Shown: positions 41,869-51,053, counted from the stretch's first letter. The stretch: DNA of 64,000 bases from Archangium violaceum Cb vi76 (GCF_000733295.1 NZ_JPMI01000129.1:56272-120271); one strand, 5' to 3'. Notes: a model not told the origin generated them from the letters alone. Program-made: numbers and translations.

Positions 41869-42441
41869 ATGAAAACGCGCAAGCTCCTTCTCCTGCTCGC
41901 CGTCTCCCTCCTCGTCGGGTGCGGGTACTGGAGAAGCCTGTTTTCCCAATCAGCACCGCGGGAGGAAGACAGGTCCATCGCATTCCCCGAATTCTTCGAA
42001 CGTGCTCCCGTCCAGGTGGGTGCTTCGGATGAGCCGTATGAGATGGACGGGGAAATGCTCCGCGCCTTGATGGTGGCTTCCAATGACTTCCTTCCTCCAG
42101 AGGCCAGGGAACTCCCATGTCCTCGAAGAAGGGAGGCACACCGATATCGGGTGATTCGGCGGGGAGACATCATCTTCGTCTATATCTCCGAGGATCCGGA
42201 GTACTGTGGACGCAAGTATCCGGCATTGGACTCGGGCGTGAAGTACGCCATCAGCACCGAGGGACGCATTCTGCGGCGCCTGCTGGATGGTCAGCCCGAG
42301 CGCCCCATCGAGCCGGAACTACCCGATGACAGCGGCCGGTGGATCAAAGCCGAGCCGGGTGTTTCCCAGGCGTTCGATGCCATGTGGAACCCGCCGCGGG
42401 ACGGGGGCGCTGAGGTCTCATCCGGACGGGATGCGGGGTGA
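41869..42441 (+). CDS. Lipoprotein partner of JAMM-motif protein, cassette copy 1
   Basis: A 190-residue lipoprotein: MKTRKLLLLLAVSLLVGCGY gives a clear lipobox (LLVGC, Cys near 18). The body contains EEDRSIAFPEFFERAPVQVG, LMVASNDFLPPEA, EAHRYRVIRRGDIIFVYISE and GRILRRLLDGQPE, all closely matched in the protein at 60629. I do not recognise a family. The C-terminal tail is variable and polar. Location is probably the inner leaflet of the outer membrane facing the periplasm. The conserved pairing with the JAMM-motif gene suggests a substrate, inhibitor or immunity partner, but nothing in the sequence decides which. Confidence 0.7.
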   Translation: MKTRKLLLLLAVSLLVGCGYWRSLFSQSAPREEDRSIAFPEFFERAPVQVGASDEPYEMDGEMLRALMVASNDFLPPEARELPCPRRREAHRYRVIRRGDIIFVYISEDPEYCGRKYPALDSGVKYAISTEGRILRRLLDGQPERPIEPELPDDSGRWIKAEPGVSQAFDAMWNPPRDGGAEVSSGRDAG

Positions 42442-42655
42442 CCAGATGTGAACGGAGTGGTACGGGTCTGGGGGCCAGGGCCGTTCGTCACGCGCGCATG
42501 ACGGGCCCGCAGCCACCCGCGGACACGAATCAGGCCTGGCGCTGAGGTAGAAAGGAGGCGGGCCTGGCCCCGGGGCCACTGTGCGCAGCGCTGGCTTCCC
42601 CGAGCCGTGCGGTCCGGTCTGAGGCCCACCCGTCTTCCTCCACGGGAGTCATCCC

Positions 42656-43441
42656 ATGTCCACCTCCGAGCCGTCCGTTCCCCCCGCCGTCGTGCTGTCG
42701 CGCCGTGACCTGGACGCGGCCTTGTTCGACCTCGATGGCGTGGTGACGCGCACGGCCCAGGTTCATGCCGAGGCGTGGACGCGCCTGTTCGATGCATACC
42801 TGGAGACGCATGCGCGGCGGAGTGGCGGTCCCTTCCGGCCCTTCACGGCGGAGGACTACCAGCGCTACGTGGATGGCCGGCCGCGCCTGGACGGCATCCG
42901 CTGTTTCCTGGAGAGCCGGGGCCTCACGCTGCCCGAGGGCTCGCCGGAGGAGGGCTCCGAGGCGGAGACGGTGCAGGGGCTGGGCAAGCGCAAGAATGGC
43001 TACTTCCTCGAGGCGCTGGCGCGGCGGGGGGTGGAGGTGTTCGCCGGAGCGGTGGGGCTGCTGGAGCGGCTGCGCGCCGCGGGCTTCCGCACGGCGGTGG
43101 TATCGGCCAGCCGCAATTGCGAGGCGGTGGTGCGGGCGGCGGGGTTGGAGCACCTCTTCGACGCCCGGGTGGACGGCGTGGAGGCGGGCAGGCTCGGGTT
43201 GCCCGGCAAGCCAGCGCCGGACACGTTCCTGGAAGCAGCACGACGTTTGCGCGTGTCTCCAGAGCGTGCGGTGGTATTGGAGGACGCGCAGGCCGGTGTG
43301 CAGGCGGGAAGGCGAGGTCACTTCGGGTTCGTCATCGGCGTGCGCCGCGCGGGGCCGGAGGGGTCGCTGGTGCGGGCCGGTGCCAACGTGGAGGTGGCGC
43401 ATCTGGCCACCGTGAAGGTGGAGAAGGAGATCCCTGAGTGA
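42656..43441 (+). CDS. HAD-superfamily hydrolase, beta-phosphoglucomutase-like
   Basis: A 261-residue HAD enzyme. Motif I is ALFDLDGVV with the nucleophile Asp near 25 and second Asp near 27; motif II is AVVSASRNC; the Lys is in GKPAPDTFLEA and motif IV in VVLEDAQAG. The cap insert between about 35 and 115 and the DLDGVVT start fit beta-phosphoglucomutases and sugar phosphatases. Its stop overlaps the otsB start (TGATG), and otsB overlaps a GH65 gene, giving a tight three-gene operon. A role converting beta-glucose-1-phosphate, the product of a GH65 phosphorylase, to glucose-6-phosphate is a good inference. Confidence 0.8.
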   Translation: MSTSEPSVPPAVVLSRRDLDAALFDLDGVVTRTAQVHAEAWTRLFDAYLETHARRSGGPFRPFTAEDYQRYVDGRPRLDGIRCFLESRGLTLPEGSPEEGSEAETVQGLGKRKNGYFLEALARRGVEVFAGAVGLLERLRAAGFRTAVVSASRNCEAVVRAAGLEHLFDARVDGVEAGRLGLPGKPAPDTFLEAARRLRVSPERAVVLEDAQAGVQAGRRGHFGFVIGVRRAGPEGSLVRAGANVEVAHLATVKVEKEIPE

Positions 43442-44253
43442 TGCGGCCCATACGGGAAGTGCCCTCGGCGCTGAGGCGGTGGGACGAGGTGTCGCGGCGG
43501 CTGGAGGGGCGGCGGGTGGCCTTCTTCCTCGACTATGACGGCACGCTCACTCCCATCGTGCCCAACCCGGAGGACGCGCGGCTGTCGGAGGACATGGTGT
43601 CCACGCTGGTGGCGCTTGCCCGGCACTACCCGGTGGCCATCGTGAGCGGGCGCGACTTGCCGGTACTCGAGGACTTCGTGGGGCTGACGGGCGTGTACTA
43701 CGCGGGCAGCCACGGCTTCGACATCAAGGGGCCGGGCGGGCAGGCCTTCCAGTTGGAGGAGGGCCGGGCGCTGTGGCCGGAGCTGGACGCGGCGGAGCGG
43801 GAGCTGACGTCGGGATTGGCGGACATTCCGGGCGCGAAGCTGGAGCGCAAGCGCTTCAGCGTGGCGGTGCACTGGCGGCACGTGGAGGAGGCCCGGTACG
43901 CGGAGGTGGAGCGGGTGGTGGACGCGGTGCTCGCGCGCCATCCGCGGCTGCGCAAGGGCGGCGGGAAGATGGTGTTCGAGGTGCAGCCGGACATCGACTG
44001 GCACAAGGGCCGGGCGGTGCAGTGGCTGCTGCGCGCCCTGGGCCTGGAGAGCCGGGACGTGCTGCCGGTGTTCATGGGTGATGACCTCACGGACGAGGAC
44101 GCCTTCCAGGTGCTGGAGGGGCGGGGACTCGGGGTGGTGGTGCGGGGCGAGATGGAGCGGCCCACGGCGGCGGACTACGCGCTGGAGGACGTGGAGGAGG
44201 TACGTCAGTTCCTGGAGCGGCTCATCACCCGGGCGGGAGGAGTGACGCGATGA
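43441..44253 (+). CDS. otsB: Trehalose-6-phosphate phosphatase
   Basis: A 270-residue HAD phosphatase of the trehalose-phosphatase family. Motif I is [13 protein letters not shown] (Asp31, Asp33), motif [12 protein letters not shown], then [12 protein letters not shown], the substrate-contact Lys/Arg region [12 protein letters not shown], and motif [14 protein letters not shown]. These match OtsB rather than general HAD enzymes. It dephosphorylates trehalose-6-phosphate in the cytoplasm. The gene starts inside the HAD stop and overlaps the GH65 start by four bases (ATGA). No otsA synthase lies in the window, so trehalose-6-phosphate must come from elsewhere. A GTG three bases upstream could also start it. 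Confidence 0.87.
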   Translation: MRPIREVPSALRRWDEVSRRLEGRRVAFFLDYDGTLTPIVPNPEDARLSEDMVSTLVALARHYPVAIVSGRDLPVLEDFVGLTGVYYAGSHGFDIKGPGGQAFQLEEGRALWPELDAAERELTSGLADIPGAKLERKRFSVAVHWRHVEEARYAEVERVVDAVLARHPRLRKGGGKMVFEVQPDIDWHKGRAVQWLLRALGLESRDVLPVFMGDDLTDEDAFQVLEGRGLGVVVRGEMERPTAADYALEDVEEVRQFLERLITRAGGVTR

Positions 44254-46703
44254 ACGGGCCGCACTGGCTGTTCACCTACGAGGGCCTCGAGCCAGGCAGG
44301 GAAGGGCTGCGCGAGGCGCTGTGCACGCTGGGCAATGGCTACTTCGCCACGCGCGGGGCGGCGCCGGAGGCCGAGGCGGACGAGACGCACTACCCGGGGA
44401 CGTACCTGGCGGGCGGGTACAACCGGCTGAAGACGGACCTGGCCGGACGGATGGTGGAGAACGAGGACCTGGTGAACATGCCCAACTGGTTGCCGCTCAC
44501 CTTCCGGTTGGAGGGCGGCGACTGGTTCAACGCGCAGGCGGTGCGGCTGCTGGAGTACCGGCAGGTGCTGGACCTGGCGCGGGGGCTCCTGCTGCGCACG
44601 CTTCGCTTCGAGGACAAACGGGGACGGCGCACGCGGGTGGAGCAGCGGCGCTTCGTGCACATGCGCGACAAGCACCTGGCGGGGCAGGAGCTGGTGCTGG
44701 TGCCGGAGAACTGGAGCGGCCGGGTGCACCTGCGCTCGGCGCTGGACGGGCGGGTGGTGAATGGCGGCGTGCCGCGCTACCGGCAGCTCAACTGCAAGCA
44801 CCTGCGGACGCTGGTGACGGAGGAGGTGGGCGCGGAGACGCTGCTGCTCGAGGTGGAGACGGTGCAGTCCCGCCTGGAGGTGGCCGAGGCGGCGCGGACG
44901 CGGCTGTACGTGGACGGGCAGCCGGCGAAGGCCCGGCGGGGGCTCGCCGTGGAGGAGGGCTACCTCGCGCACGACTTCACGCTGGAGCTGCGCGAGGGCC
45001 AGCGGCTGGCGGTGGAGAAGGTGGTGGCGCTGTACTCGTCGAGGGATCTCGCGGTGTCGGAGGCGGCGACGGCGGCCCTGAACGCGGTGGAGCAGGCGCC
45101 CGCGCGCTTCGACGAGCTGGTGGAGACGCACGTGCGGGAGTGGTCGCACCTGTGGCGCCGCAGCGACCTGGACCTGACGCTGGACGAGCCGGACCACATC
45201 CACACCACGTTGCGATTGCACATCTTCCACCTGCTGCAGACGGTGTCTCCGCACACCATCGATCAGGACGTGGGGGTGCCGGCGCGCGGGTGGCACGGCG
45301 AGTCGTACCGGGGCCACATCTTCTGGGACGAGCTGTTCATCTTCCCCTTCCTCAACCTGCGGCTGCCGGCGCTGACGCGGGCGCTGCTGCGCTATCGCCA
45401 CCGGAGGCTGCGGCGGGCGCGCGAGGCGGCGCGCGAGGCGGGCTTCCGCGGGGCGATGTATCCCTGGCAGAGCGGCAGCGACGGGCGCGAGGAGAGCCAG
45501 CGGGTGCACCTCAATCCCCGCTCGGGGCGGTGGGTGCCGGACGTGACGTGGCTGCAGCGGCACATCAACGCGGCCATCGCCTACAACGTCTGGCAGTACT
45601 ACCAGGCCACTGCGGACACCGAGTTCCTGTACTTCTACGGCGCGGAGATGCTGCTGGAGTTCGCGCGCTTCTGGGCGAGCATGGCCCGGTGGAACCCCGA
45701 GCTGCAGCGCTATGAGATTCTCGGCGTGATGGGGCCGGACGAGTACCACACCGGCTACCCGGATCGGCCCGAGCCGGGGCTGGACAACAATTCCTACACG
45801 AACCTCATGGCGGTGTGGGTGCTGTGCAAGGGATTGGAGGTGCTCGCGCTGCTGCCCGGTGAGCGCCGGGATGAGCTGCTCGAGACGCTGCAGTTGGGCC
45901 CCGAGGAGCTGGCGCACTGGGAGGACGTGAGCCGGAAGATGCGGCTGGTGTTCCACGAGGACGGCGTGCTGAGCCAGTTCGAGGGCTACGAGCAGCTCGA
46001 GGAGTTCGACTGGGAGTCGTACCGGGCGCGCTACAGCGACATCCAGCGGCTGGATCGGATTCTCGAGGCCGAGGGCGACTCGCCCAACCGCTACAAGCTG
46101 TCGAAGCAGGCGGACGTGCTGATGCTGTTCTACCTGTTCTCGGCGGAGGAGCTGGAGCAGCTCTTCGAGCGGCTGGGGTACCCGTTCGACCACGGGATGA
46201 TTCCGAGGACGGTGGACTACTACCTGCAGCGGGCCTCCCATGGCTCGACGCTGAGCGGGGTGGTGCACTCGTGGGTGCTGGCGAGAAGCGATCGTCCGCG
46301 CTCGTGGAAGCTGTTCACCGAGGCGCTGAGGAGCGACATCTCGGACGTGCAGGGAGGGACGACGCCGGAGGGCATCCACCTGGGCGCCATGGCCGGCACG
46401 GTGGACCTGATGCAGCGGGCCTACACGGGCATCGAGGTGCGCGGGGACCTGCTGCACTTCAATCCGAACCTGCCCGAGGGGCTGACGCGGCTGAAGTTCC
46501 TGCTGCGCTACCGCAAGCACATGGTGGAGGTGGAGATCACCCAGGACAAGCTGGTGCTCAACAGCCGGTGGCCCGCGCCCGGGCCGCTCGAGTTCGCGCT
46601 CCGGGGCCAGCGCTACCAGCTCCAGTGTTGCGAGACGCGGGAGTTTCCCATCCAGAAACCCCCGGTCTCGCCCGAACCGGAACTGCACGGCGCGGGCCCG
46701 TGA
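44250..46703 (+). CDS. GH65-family disaccharide phosphorylase/hydrolase
   Basis: An 817-residue family 65 enzyme. Landmarks are LCTLGNGYFATRGAAPE near the N-terminus, RGHIFWDELFIFPF (the phosphate/substrate region), MYPWQSGSDGREE, and ILGVMGPDEYHTG with the catalytic acid Glu near 498, then NNSYTNLMAVWVL. The length and domain order (beta-sandwich, alpha/alpha-barrel, small C-terminal sheet) match trehalose, maltose or kojibiose phosphorylases. Neighbouring otsB and a beta-phosphoglucomutase-like gene favour trehalose phosphorolysis to glucose and beta-glucose-1-phosphate, but hydrolase activity cannot be excluded. No signal peptide. Two hairpin repeats follow the stop. Confidence 0.87.
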   Translation: MNGPHWLFTYEGLEPGREGLREALCTLGNGYFATRGAAPEAEADETHYPGTYLAGGYNRLKTDLAGRMVENEDLVNMPNWLPLTFRLEGGDWFNAQAVRLLEYRQVLDLARGLLLRTLRFEDKRGRRTRVEQRRFVHMRDKHLAGQELVLVPENWSGRVHLRSALDGRVVNGGVPRYRQLNCKHLRTLVTEEVGAETLLLEVETVQSRLEVAEAARTRLYVDGQPAKARRGLAVEEGYLAHDFTLELREGQRLAVEKVVALYSSRDLAVSEAATAALNAVEQAPARFDELVETHVREWSHLWRRSDLDLTLDEPDHIHTTLRLHIFHLLQTVSPHTIDQDVGVPARGWHGESYRGHIFWDELFIFPFLNLRLPALTRALLRYRHRRLRRAREAAREAGFRGAMYPWQSGSDGREESQRVHLNPRSGRWVPDVTWLQRHINAAIAYNVWQYYQATADTEFLYFYGAEMLLEFARFWASMARWNPELQRYEILGVMGPDEYHTGYPDRPEPGLDNNSYTNLMAVWVLCKGLEVLALLPGERRDELLETLQLGPEELAHWEDVSRKMRLVFHEDGVLSQFEGYEQLEEFDWESYRARYSDIQRLDRILEAEGDSPNRYKLSKQADVLMLFYLFSAEELEQLFERLGYPFDHGMIPRTVDYYLQRASHGSTLSGVVHSWVLARSDRPRSWKLFTEALRSDISDVQGGTTPEGIHLGAMAGTVDLMQRAYTGIEVRGDLLHFNPNLPEGLTRLKFLLRYRKHMVEVEITQDKLVLNSRWPAPGPLEFALRGQRYQLQCCETREFPIQKPPVSPEPELHGAGP

Positions 46704-46726
46704 GTTCCTCTCCACGCCGTCAATTT

Positions 46727-46780
46727 CCCCTCGCCCTCCGGGAGAGGGACGGGGTGAGGGTGCCACGTGTCCCGGGTTGA
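46727..46780 (+). repeat. Dispersed GC-rich hairpin element, copy 3
   Basis: CCCCTCGCCCTCCGGGAGAG then GGGACGGGGTGAGGGT, a GCCACGTGT spacer and CCCGGGTTGA. It is the cleanest full-length copy. It begins 23 bases after the GH65 stop. Confidence 0.75.
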
Positions 46781-46792
46781 ATCCGTGGATGC

Positions 46793-46827
46793 TCCCTCTC
46801 CCTCTGGGAGAGGGACGGGGTGAGGGT
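46793..46827 (+). repeat. Dispersed GC-rich hairpin element, copy 4
   Basis: CCCTCTCCCTCTGGGAGAGG followed by GACGGGGTGAGGGT; a shorter copy in direct orientation to copy 3, only 12 bases after it. The preceding CCGTGGATG also precedes the copy at the window end. Confidence 0.7.
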
Positions 46828-46890
46828 CTTCGAGGGCGGCGGGTGGAGCCGAGCATCGGCAGCGCCATTCTGCTAGATGGCCCATACGCC

Positions 46891-48471
46891 ATGAGCTTCG
46901 TCGAGGATCTGAAGAGTTACCTTCTGCGACTGCGGCATGTCACGGAGAGCCCGTTGCAACCGGAGCCCGTCTCACTGGACCCGGCGTGGGTTCGTTCCAT
47001 GTTCATCCAGCTGTTCGAGAAGTGGGAGCGGGAGCGCGCGGCGTCGCTTCCCAACCGGGAACTCGCGCAGATGTTCCGGATGTGGACGGCGCATGACCGG
47101 GGAGTGCGCTTCGCGGATGTGCTCGCGGTATCCCTGCAGACGAGCTTCTTGCGTGGAGGAACGCGCGAGGACGTGGAGCAGTACGTTGGGTTCGCCATGG
47201 GGTTGAGGCTTGGTTTGTCCCCACCGGTTCCTTCGAAGGCGCGCATGTTCGAACTCGAGCGGCTCGCCGACCTCGCCTGGGCGCGTACGGAAAGTTTCTC
47301 GGGCGCGGACACATGGATGTCTCTTCCGGATTACGCCCTCGAGATCCGCGCGGTACGGCGGGTCATGGACCGGCTTGTTCTGACCCCCATAGGCAATGTC
47401 TTCGTCTCCTTGTCCGGACGCGATGCGGTTCAATGGCTCCTGAGTATCGAGGTCGCGCAATCAACGGGACCATTGGACGAATGGCGTCTCAGCACGGAGA
47501 CAGTGGCCGCCCTGCTCACGCAGCCGGTGATGCACGTGCCCATCGATGTCTGGAGTGACAGCGAATTTCCTCATGCGTGGGCCACGATGCGCCGTCTGAA
47601 CGCCATGGGACTGCTCCGTCTCCCAGAGGATGACTTCATTGTGGGCTACGAGTTGACGGATTCTGGCCTCAACGCTCTCCAGGCCCTGGACTCGTCTACG
47701 GGGACACCGTTCTCGGTACTGGCGACGACGCTCAGCCAGGACGAGGCACTGGCCGCGCTCGACAGTACGACAGGCAAGACCCTGCCAGAGGCCAGCCTGC
47801 ACAGCTCCGCACAGGCGGCTGCTCGCCAGGCGCGGCTGGTGGCTCATGAAATCCGCAATGCGCTCATTCCAGCGCAGTTCGCCTTGAACTCGCTCTACGA
47901 GAGCCTCGTGGGCAGCACCGCGGAGGCGGAGGTGACTCGCTTCCGGCCACGAATCGACCCGGGCATCTCTCGCGTCTTCAAGTTCGTGACGGATCTCCTC
48001 AAGACTTCCGAGCTCGCGACCCGGCCGCCGGAGTCCTTCAACTTCGTGCGTGCGGTGCTGGATGCACAGGTGGCACTCACGACCTCTTTGGAGATCCAGG
48101 TCATCGGTCCTACCGAGCTTCCCCCGGTGCTCGGCTACCGGGAGCGCTTCGTGCTCGCGCTCGTCAACCTGCTGCGCAACGCCGAGCAGGCGAGCGCCCG
48201 GCATGTCGAGATCGAACTGAAGCTGGAGGAGGACGGACAAAACATCCTGGTGACGGTGGACGATGATGGCCCGGGTGTGCCAGAGGAGCACCGCGAGCGC
48301 ATCTTCCAGAGAGGCGTGTCTTTGCGCCCTGGAGGGACGGGAGAGGGGCTCGCCCTGGTCAAGGAGGTTATCGAGTTCGAGCTGCGCGGGAAGATCGCCT
48401 GCGTGGAGAGGCCCGGTGGTGGCGCCCGATTCCGGATGCGCGTGCCGCTGGCGGAAAGGAGTGGCCGGTGA
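46891..48471 (+). CDS. Soluble histidine kinase with novel N-terminal region
   Basis: A 526-residue kinase. The first 300 residues show no domain I recognise; they are mixed helical/strand (ADVLAVSLQTSFLRGGTRED, VVGYELTDSGLNAL) and may sense a cytoplasmic signal. The kinase core has an H-box LVAHEIRNALIPAQFAL with His near 319, N-box NLLRNAEQASA, G1 VDDDGPGVPEEHRERIF and G2 GTGEGLALV. The HEIRN and short G2 loop fit the HPK families without membrane anchors. The last base of its coding sequence is shared with a GTG start of a response regulator carrying a nuclease domain (GTGA overlap), so the pair is almost certainly cognate. Confidence 0.85.
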   Translation: MSFVEDLKSYLLRLRHVTESPLQPEPVSLDPAWVRSMFIQLFEKWERERAASLPNRELAQMFRMWTAHDRGVRFADVLAVSLQTSFLRGGTREDVEQYVGFAMGLRLGLSPPVPSKARMFELERLADLAWARTESFSGADTWMSLPDYALEIRAVRRVMDRLVLTPIGNVFVSLSGRDAVQWLLSIEVAQSTGPLDEWRLSTETVAALLTQPVMHVPIDVWSDSEFPHAWATMRRLNAMGLLRLPEDDFIVGYELTDSGLNALQALDSSTGTPFSVLATTLSQDEALAALDSTTGKTLPEASLHSSAQAAARQARLVAHEIRNALIPAQFALNSLYESLVGSTAEAEVTRFRPRIDPGISRVFKFVTDLLKTSELATRPPESFNFVRAVLDAQVALTTSLEIQVIGPTELPPVLGYRERFVLALVNLLRNAEQASARHVEIELKLEEDGQNILVTVDDDGPGVPEEHRERIFQRGVSLRPGGTGEGLALVKEVIEFELRGKIACVERPGGGARFRMRVPLAERSGR

Positions 48472-49388
48472 TTCCCCTGGGAAACGTACTGGTGGTCGAT
48501 GACGAGCAGGCGTCCTTCGAGATGTATCGCGACGTCCTCACCCCCGAGGGGTACAAGGTCGAGTGGGCCGCCGACCGGGCGAATGCCCTGTCGAAGCTGC
48601 ATGGCTCGACCTGGGACGTGGTGGTACTCGACCAACGGCTGAGTGGCGAGGCGGGTGGAGACTCGGGCATCGACCTCGTGTCGGAGATCGTCCCCACGGG
48701 GGCCAAGGTCATCGTGGCCACGGGCTACGCGGATCCAGCGATGATCGACCGGGCCTTCCGCGATGGGGCCTATGACTACCTGGAGAAGGTACCCACCCTA
48801 CCCGCGCTGCTGCGCATCAAGGTCCGCAATGCCGCGGAGGCGATCCGGGAGCGTCGGCTCGCCGCGCTCAGCGCCGAGGATCGCGAGAAGGAGATTCGCG
48901 ACTTGTGGAATGCCGTGCGGACCGAGGCGGACCACCACAGGAAGGGCAAGCTGCTGGAGGACTTGATGGTCCTCCTCTTCAAGACCGTGCACGGCTTCAC
49001 GCATGTCGAGACCCGGCGCAAGAGCAGGGACGAAGAGATCGACATCTTCATCCGTAACGAGTCCTCCGAGACTTTCTGGGTGGGCGAGCAGTCCCAGTAC
49101 GTCATCGTCGAGTGCAAGAACTGGTCGAAGCCCGTGGGTCCGAGTGAGCTCGTCGTCTTTCGCGACAAGATCGTGAACCGGGGAGGCCGCTGCCGCCTCG
49201 GCTTCTTCGTCGCCGTGGGGGGCTTCACGGAGGGCTTCCTCACGCGCTCGGCGACCTTCCGCAAGGATGACGTGCTGGTCGTCCCCGTGGGCCCGAATGA
49301 CCTCGAGGAGTTGGTGCTGTCCAAGGACCGCAACGAGGTACTCAAGACGCTCCATGCCCGAGCGGTCATGTCGGGCAACGGTCACTGA
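48468..49388 (+). CDS. Response regulator fused to PD-(D/E)XK (Mrr-like) nuclease domain
   Basis: A 306-residue protein starting at GTG 48468, with AGGAG upstream. Residues 1-120 are a receiver domain: VVDDEQ (Asp11-12), phospho-acceptor Asp55 in VVVLDQRL, ATGYAD and DYLEKVP. A helical linker leads to a restriction-endonuclease-like fold: Glu164 in KLLEDLMVLLF, Asp192 in EEIDIFIR and the E-x-K motif at 215-217 in IVECKNWSKP, followed by LVVFRDKIVNRGG. That D...ExK order is the Mrr-type catalytic site. The output of this two-component pair would therefore be nucleic acid cleavage or binding rather than transcription. I know of no well-characterised example with this exact pairing. Confidence 0.8.
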   Translation: MIPLGNVLVVDDEQASFEMYRDVLTPEGYKVEWAADRANALSKLHGSTWDVVVLDQRLSGEAGGDSGIDLVSEIVPTGAKVIVATGYADPAMIDRAFRDGAYDYLEKVPTLPALLRIKVRNAAEAIRERRLAALSAEDREKEIRDLWNAVRTEADHHRKGKLLEDLMVLLFKTVHGFTHVETRRKSRDEEIDIFIRNESSETFWVGEQSQYVIVECKNWSKPVGPSELVVFRDKIVNRGGRCRLGFFVAVGGFTEGFLTRSATFRKDDVLVVPVGPNDLEELVLSKDRNEVLKTLHARAVMSGNGH

Positions 49389-49465
49389 TTCGGTGATGGG
49401 GGAGCGACTGCTCCTCCTCACTCCTTCCCGGTGTAGAACACGCCGCTGACCTGTCTCGCGGTGTA

Positions 49466-50707
49466 TCACCACCGCACGGGCAGCGACTCGAAGCCGCGGA
49501 AGAGCAGCCCGCCCGCCTTGATGCGCGGCATCCGCGTCTCGTCCAGCCGCAGCTCCGGCATGCGGTGCAGCAGCTCCTCGAAGGCGATCTCCAGCTCGCG
49601 CCGGGCCAGGCCGGCCCCCAGGCAGTGGTGCGGCCCGAAGCCGAAGCTCATGGACTTCTGCTGGTGGGGATCTCTCGTGATGTCGAAGCGGTCCGCGTCC
49701 TTGTAGGCCGCCGGATCATGGTTGGCCGCCGCCAGCCCCAGGAACACCACGTCTCCCTTGCGGATGGTCCGGCCGCGCAGCTCGATGTTGTCCACGGCGA
49801 TGCGGTGCACGAAGGGCACCGGCGGGGCGAACCGCATCATCTCCTCGATGGCCGGCTTGAGCAGCGTGGGATCCTTGCGCAGCAGCGCGAGCTGGTCCGG
49901 GTTCGTGAGCAGCTCGTACAGGCCGTTGCCGAGCTGATCCGTGGTGGTGAGGTGTCCGGCCGCGAGCAGCAGGCCGGTGTTGGCCACCACCTCCTCCGTC
50001 GTCATCCCGCCCTGCTCCTGCGAGCGCAGCATGTAGCTGACGAGGTCGTCTCCCGGCTCGCGGTGGCGCTCCTCGACGAGAGCGGTGAGGAACTGGTTGA
50101 TCTTCGCCTGCCCCTCGTTGGCCTGGCGGGCGGCCTCCGCGATGTTCCGGGCCGCCCCCGTGCTGGTCAGCTGCGTCACCGCCTCGCCCCACTGCTGGAG
50201 GCGCTCGCGGTCCTCGGCCGAAATGCCGAGCAGCTCCGCGATGACGAGCGGGGGCATCTGGTAGAAGAGCTCGGGAACCAGGTCCGCCTCGCGCCGGTGG
50301 CGCAGCTTGTCCAGGTGCTTCACCAGGGTGCGGTGGATGAGCGGCCGCCAGCTGTCGAGCACATGCGGGGCGAAGGCCGCCGCCGTCTGCCGGCGCGGCT
50401 TCAGGTGGGCCGCTCCGTCCTTGCAGGCCATCTGCCGCTTGAAGGTGTCGGTGACCTCGCGGATGGACTCGGGGCTCAGGCCCATGAGCTGGAACTGGTG
50501 CTCCAGCACCTTGGCCCGGTCCGCGCTCAGCCGCGAGTCCCTCAGCCCGTTCATCACGTCGTCGTGCCGCGTGAGGAACCACCCGTGCACCACGTCCGAC
50601 CAGTGCACCGGATCCTGCTCCCTCAATTCCTTGTAGAAGGGAACGGGGTCGAGCAGGTTCTCCGGATCCACAGGATTGAGTTGAAGCTTCCGGGCCGCGC
50701 TCGCCAT
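49466..50707 (-). CDS. Cytochrome P450
   Basis: A 413-residue soluble bacterial P450. The oxygen-activation motif LLLAAGHLTTTDQLGN, the ExxR of the K helix in IEEMMRFAPPVPFVHR, and the haem loop FGFGPHHCLGAGLARRELE with Cys362 as axial ligand are all intact. GGAGGG precedes ATG 50707, and the start MASAARKLQLNPVDPENLLD is typical. No ferredoxin or reductase gene is adjacent and no biosynthetic cluster surrounds it, so the substrate cannot be guessed. It is convergent with the response regulator-nuclease gene. Confidence 0.9.
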   Translation of the reverse strand: MASAARKLQLNPVDPENLLDPVPFYKELREQDPVHWSDVVHGWFLTRHDDVMNGLRDSRLSADRAKVLEHQFQLMGLSPESIREVTDTFKRQMACKDGAAHLKPRRQTAAAFAPHVLDSWRPLIHRTLVKHLDKLRHRREADLVPELFYQMPPLVIAELLGISAEDRERLQQWGEAVTQLTSTGAARNIAEAARQANEGQAKINQFLTALVEERHREPGDDLVSYMLRSQEQGGMTTEEVVANTGLLLAAGHLTTTDQLGNGLYELLTNPDQLALLRKDPTLLKPAIEEMMRFAPPVPFVHRIAVDNIELRGRTIRKGDVVFLGLAAANHDPAAYKDADRFDITRDPHQQKSMSFGFGPHHCLGAGLARRELEIAFEELLHRMPELRLDETRMPRIKAGGLLFRGFESLPVRW

Positions 50708-51053
50708 GGGGGTTCCCTCCTCACATCCACCAGCGATTACCCGTCTGGCGGAGTGTGCCTGAATCGCACCGTTGTCTTGGTTTGATATGCAGATGCCAGG
50801 CCAGAGACGAATGCAACACATTGGCCGACATCGCCAGGGTCGAAAGCATGGGATTCCAGCGCGCTTCGTTGGTAGGGCTGGGTATGTGTCTGGGTGCAAA
50901 GCCGCTCGAATCGTGGCCAGGGGGCAGGGTGGCGGGAGACTCCTGGGTCACGTGGCACCCAAGATGTGGAAATCCACGAGGGAAATGTCACGGGACCGTC
51001 GCGAGGCGGCCCTGGAGTCCGAGCGGAGGGGGCCGTGGTAGAGGGGCGCTCGC
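50708..51053. promoter_or_regulatory. 346-base divergent intergenic region
   Basis: It separates the P450 (minus) from the GNAT gene (plus). It is noticeably less GC-rich than its neighbours between about 50740 and 50860, as expected for promoters. A TATCAA on the minus strand near 50785 could be a -10 box for the P450. No open frame with myxobacterial codon bias is seen. Confidence 0.35.

Noticed and set aside
49389..49465. Terminator hairpin between the response regulator-nuclease and the P450
   Set aside because: Only a 5-bp GGAGC/GCTCC stem is present with no T-run, too weak to call.
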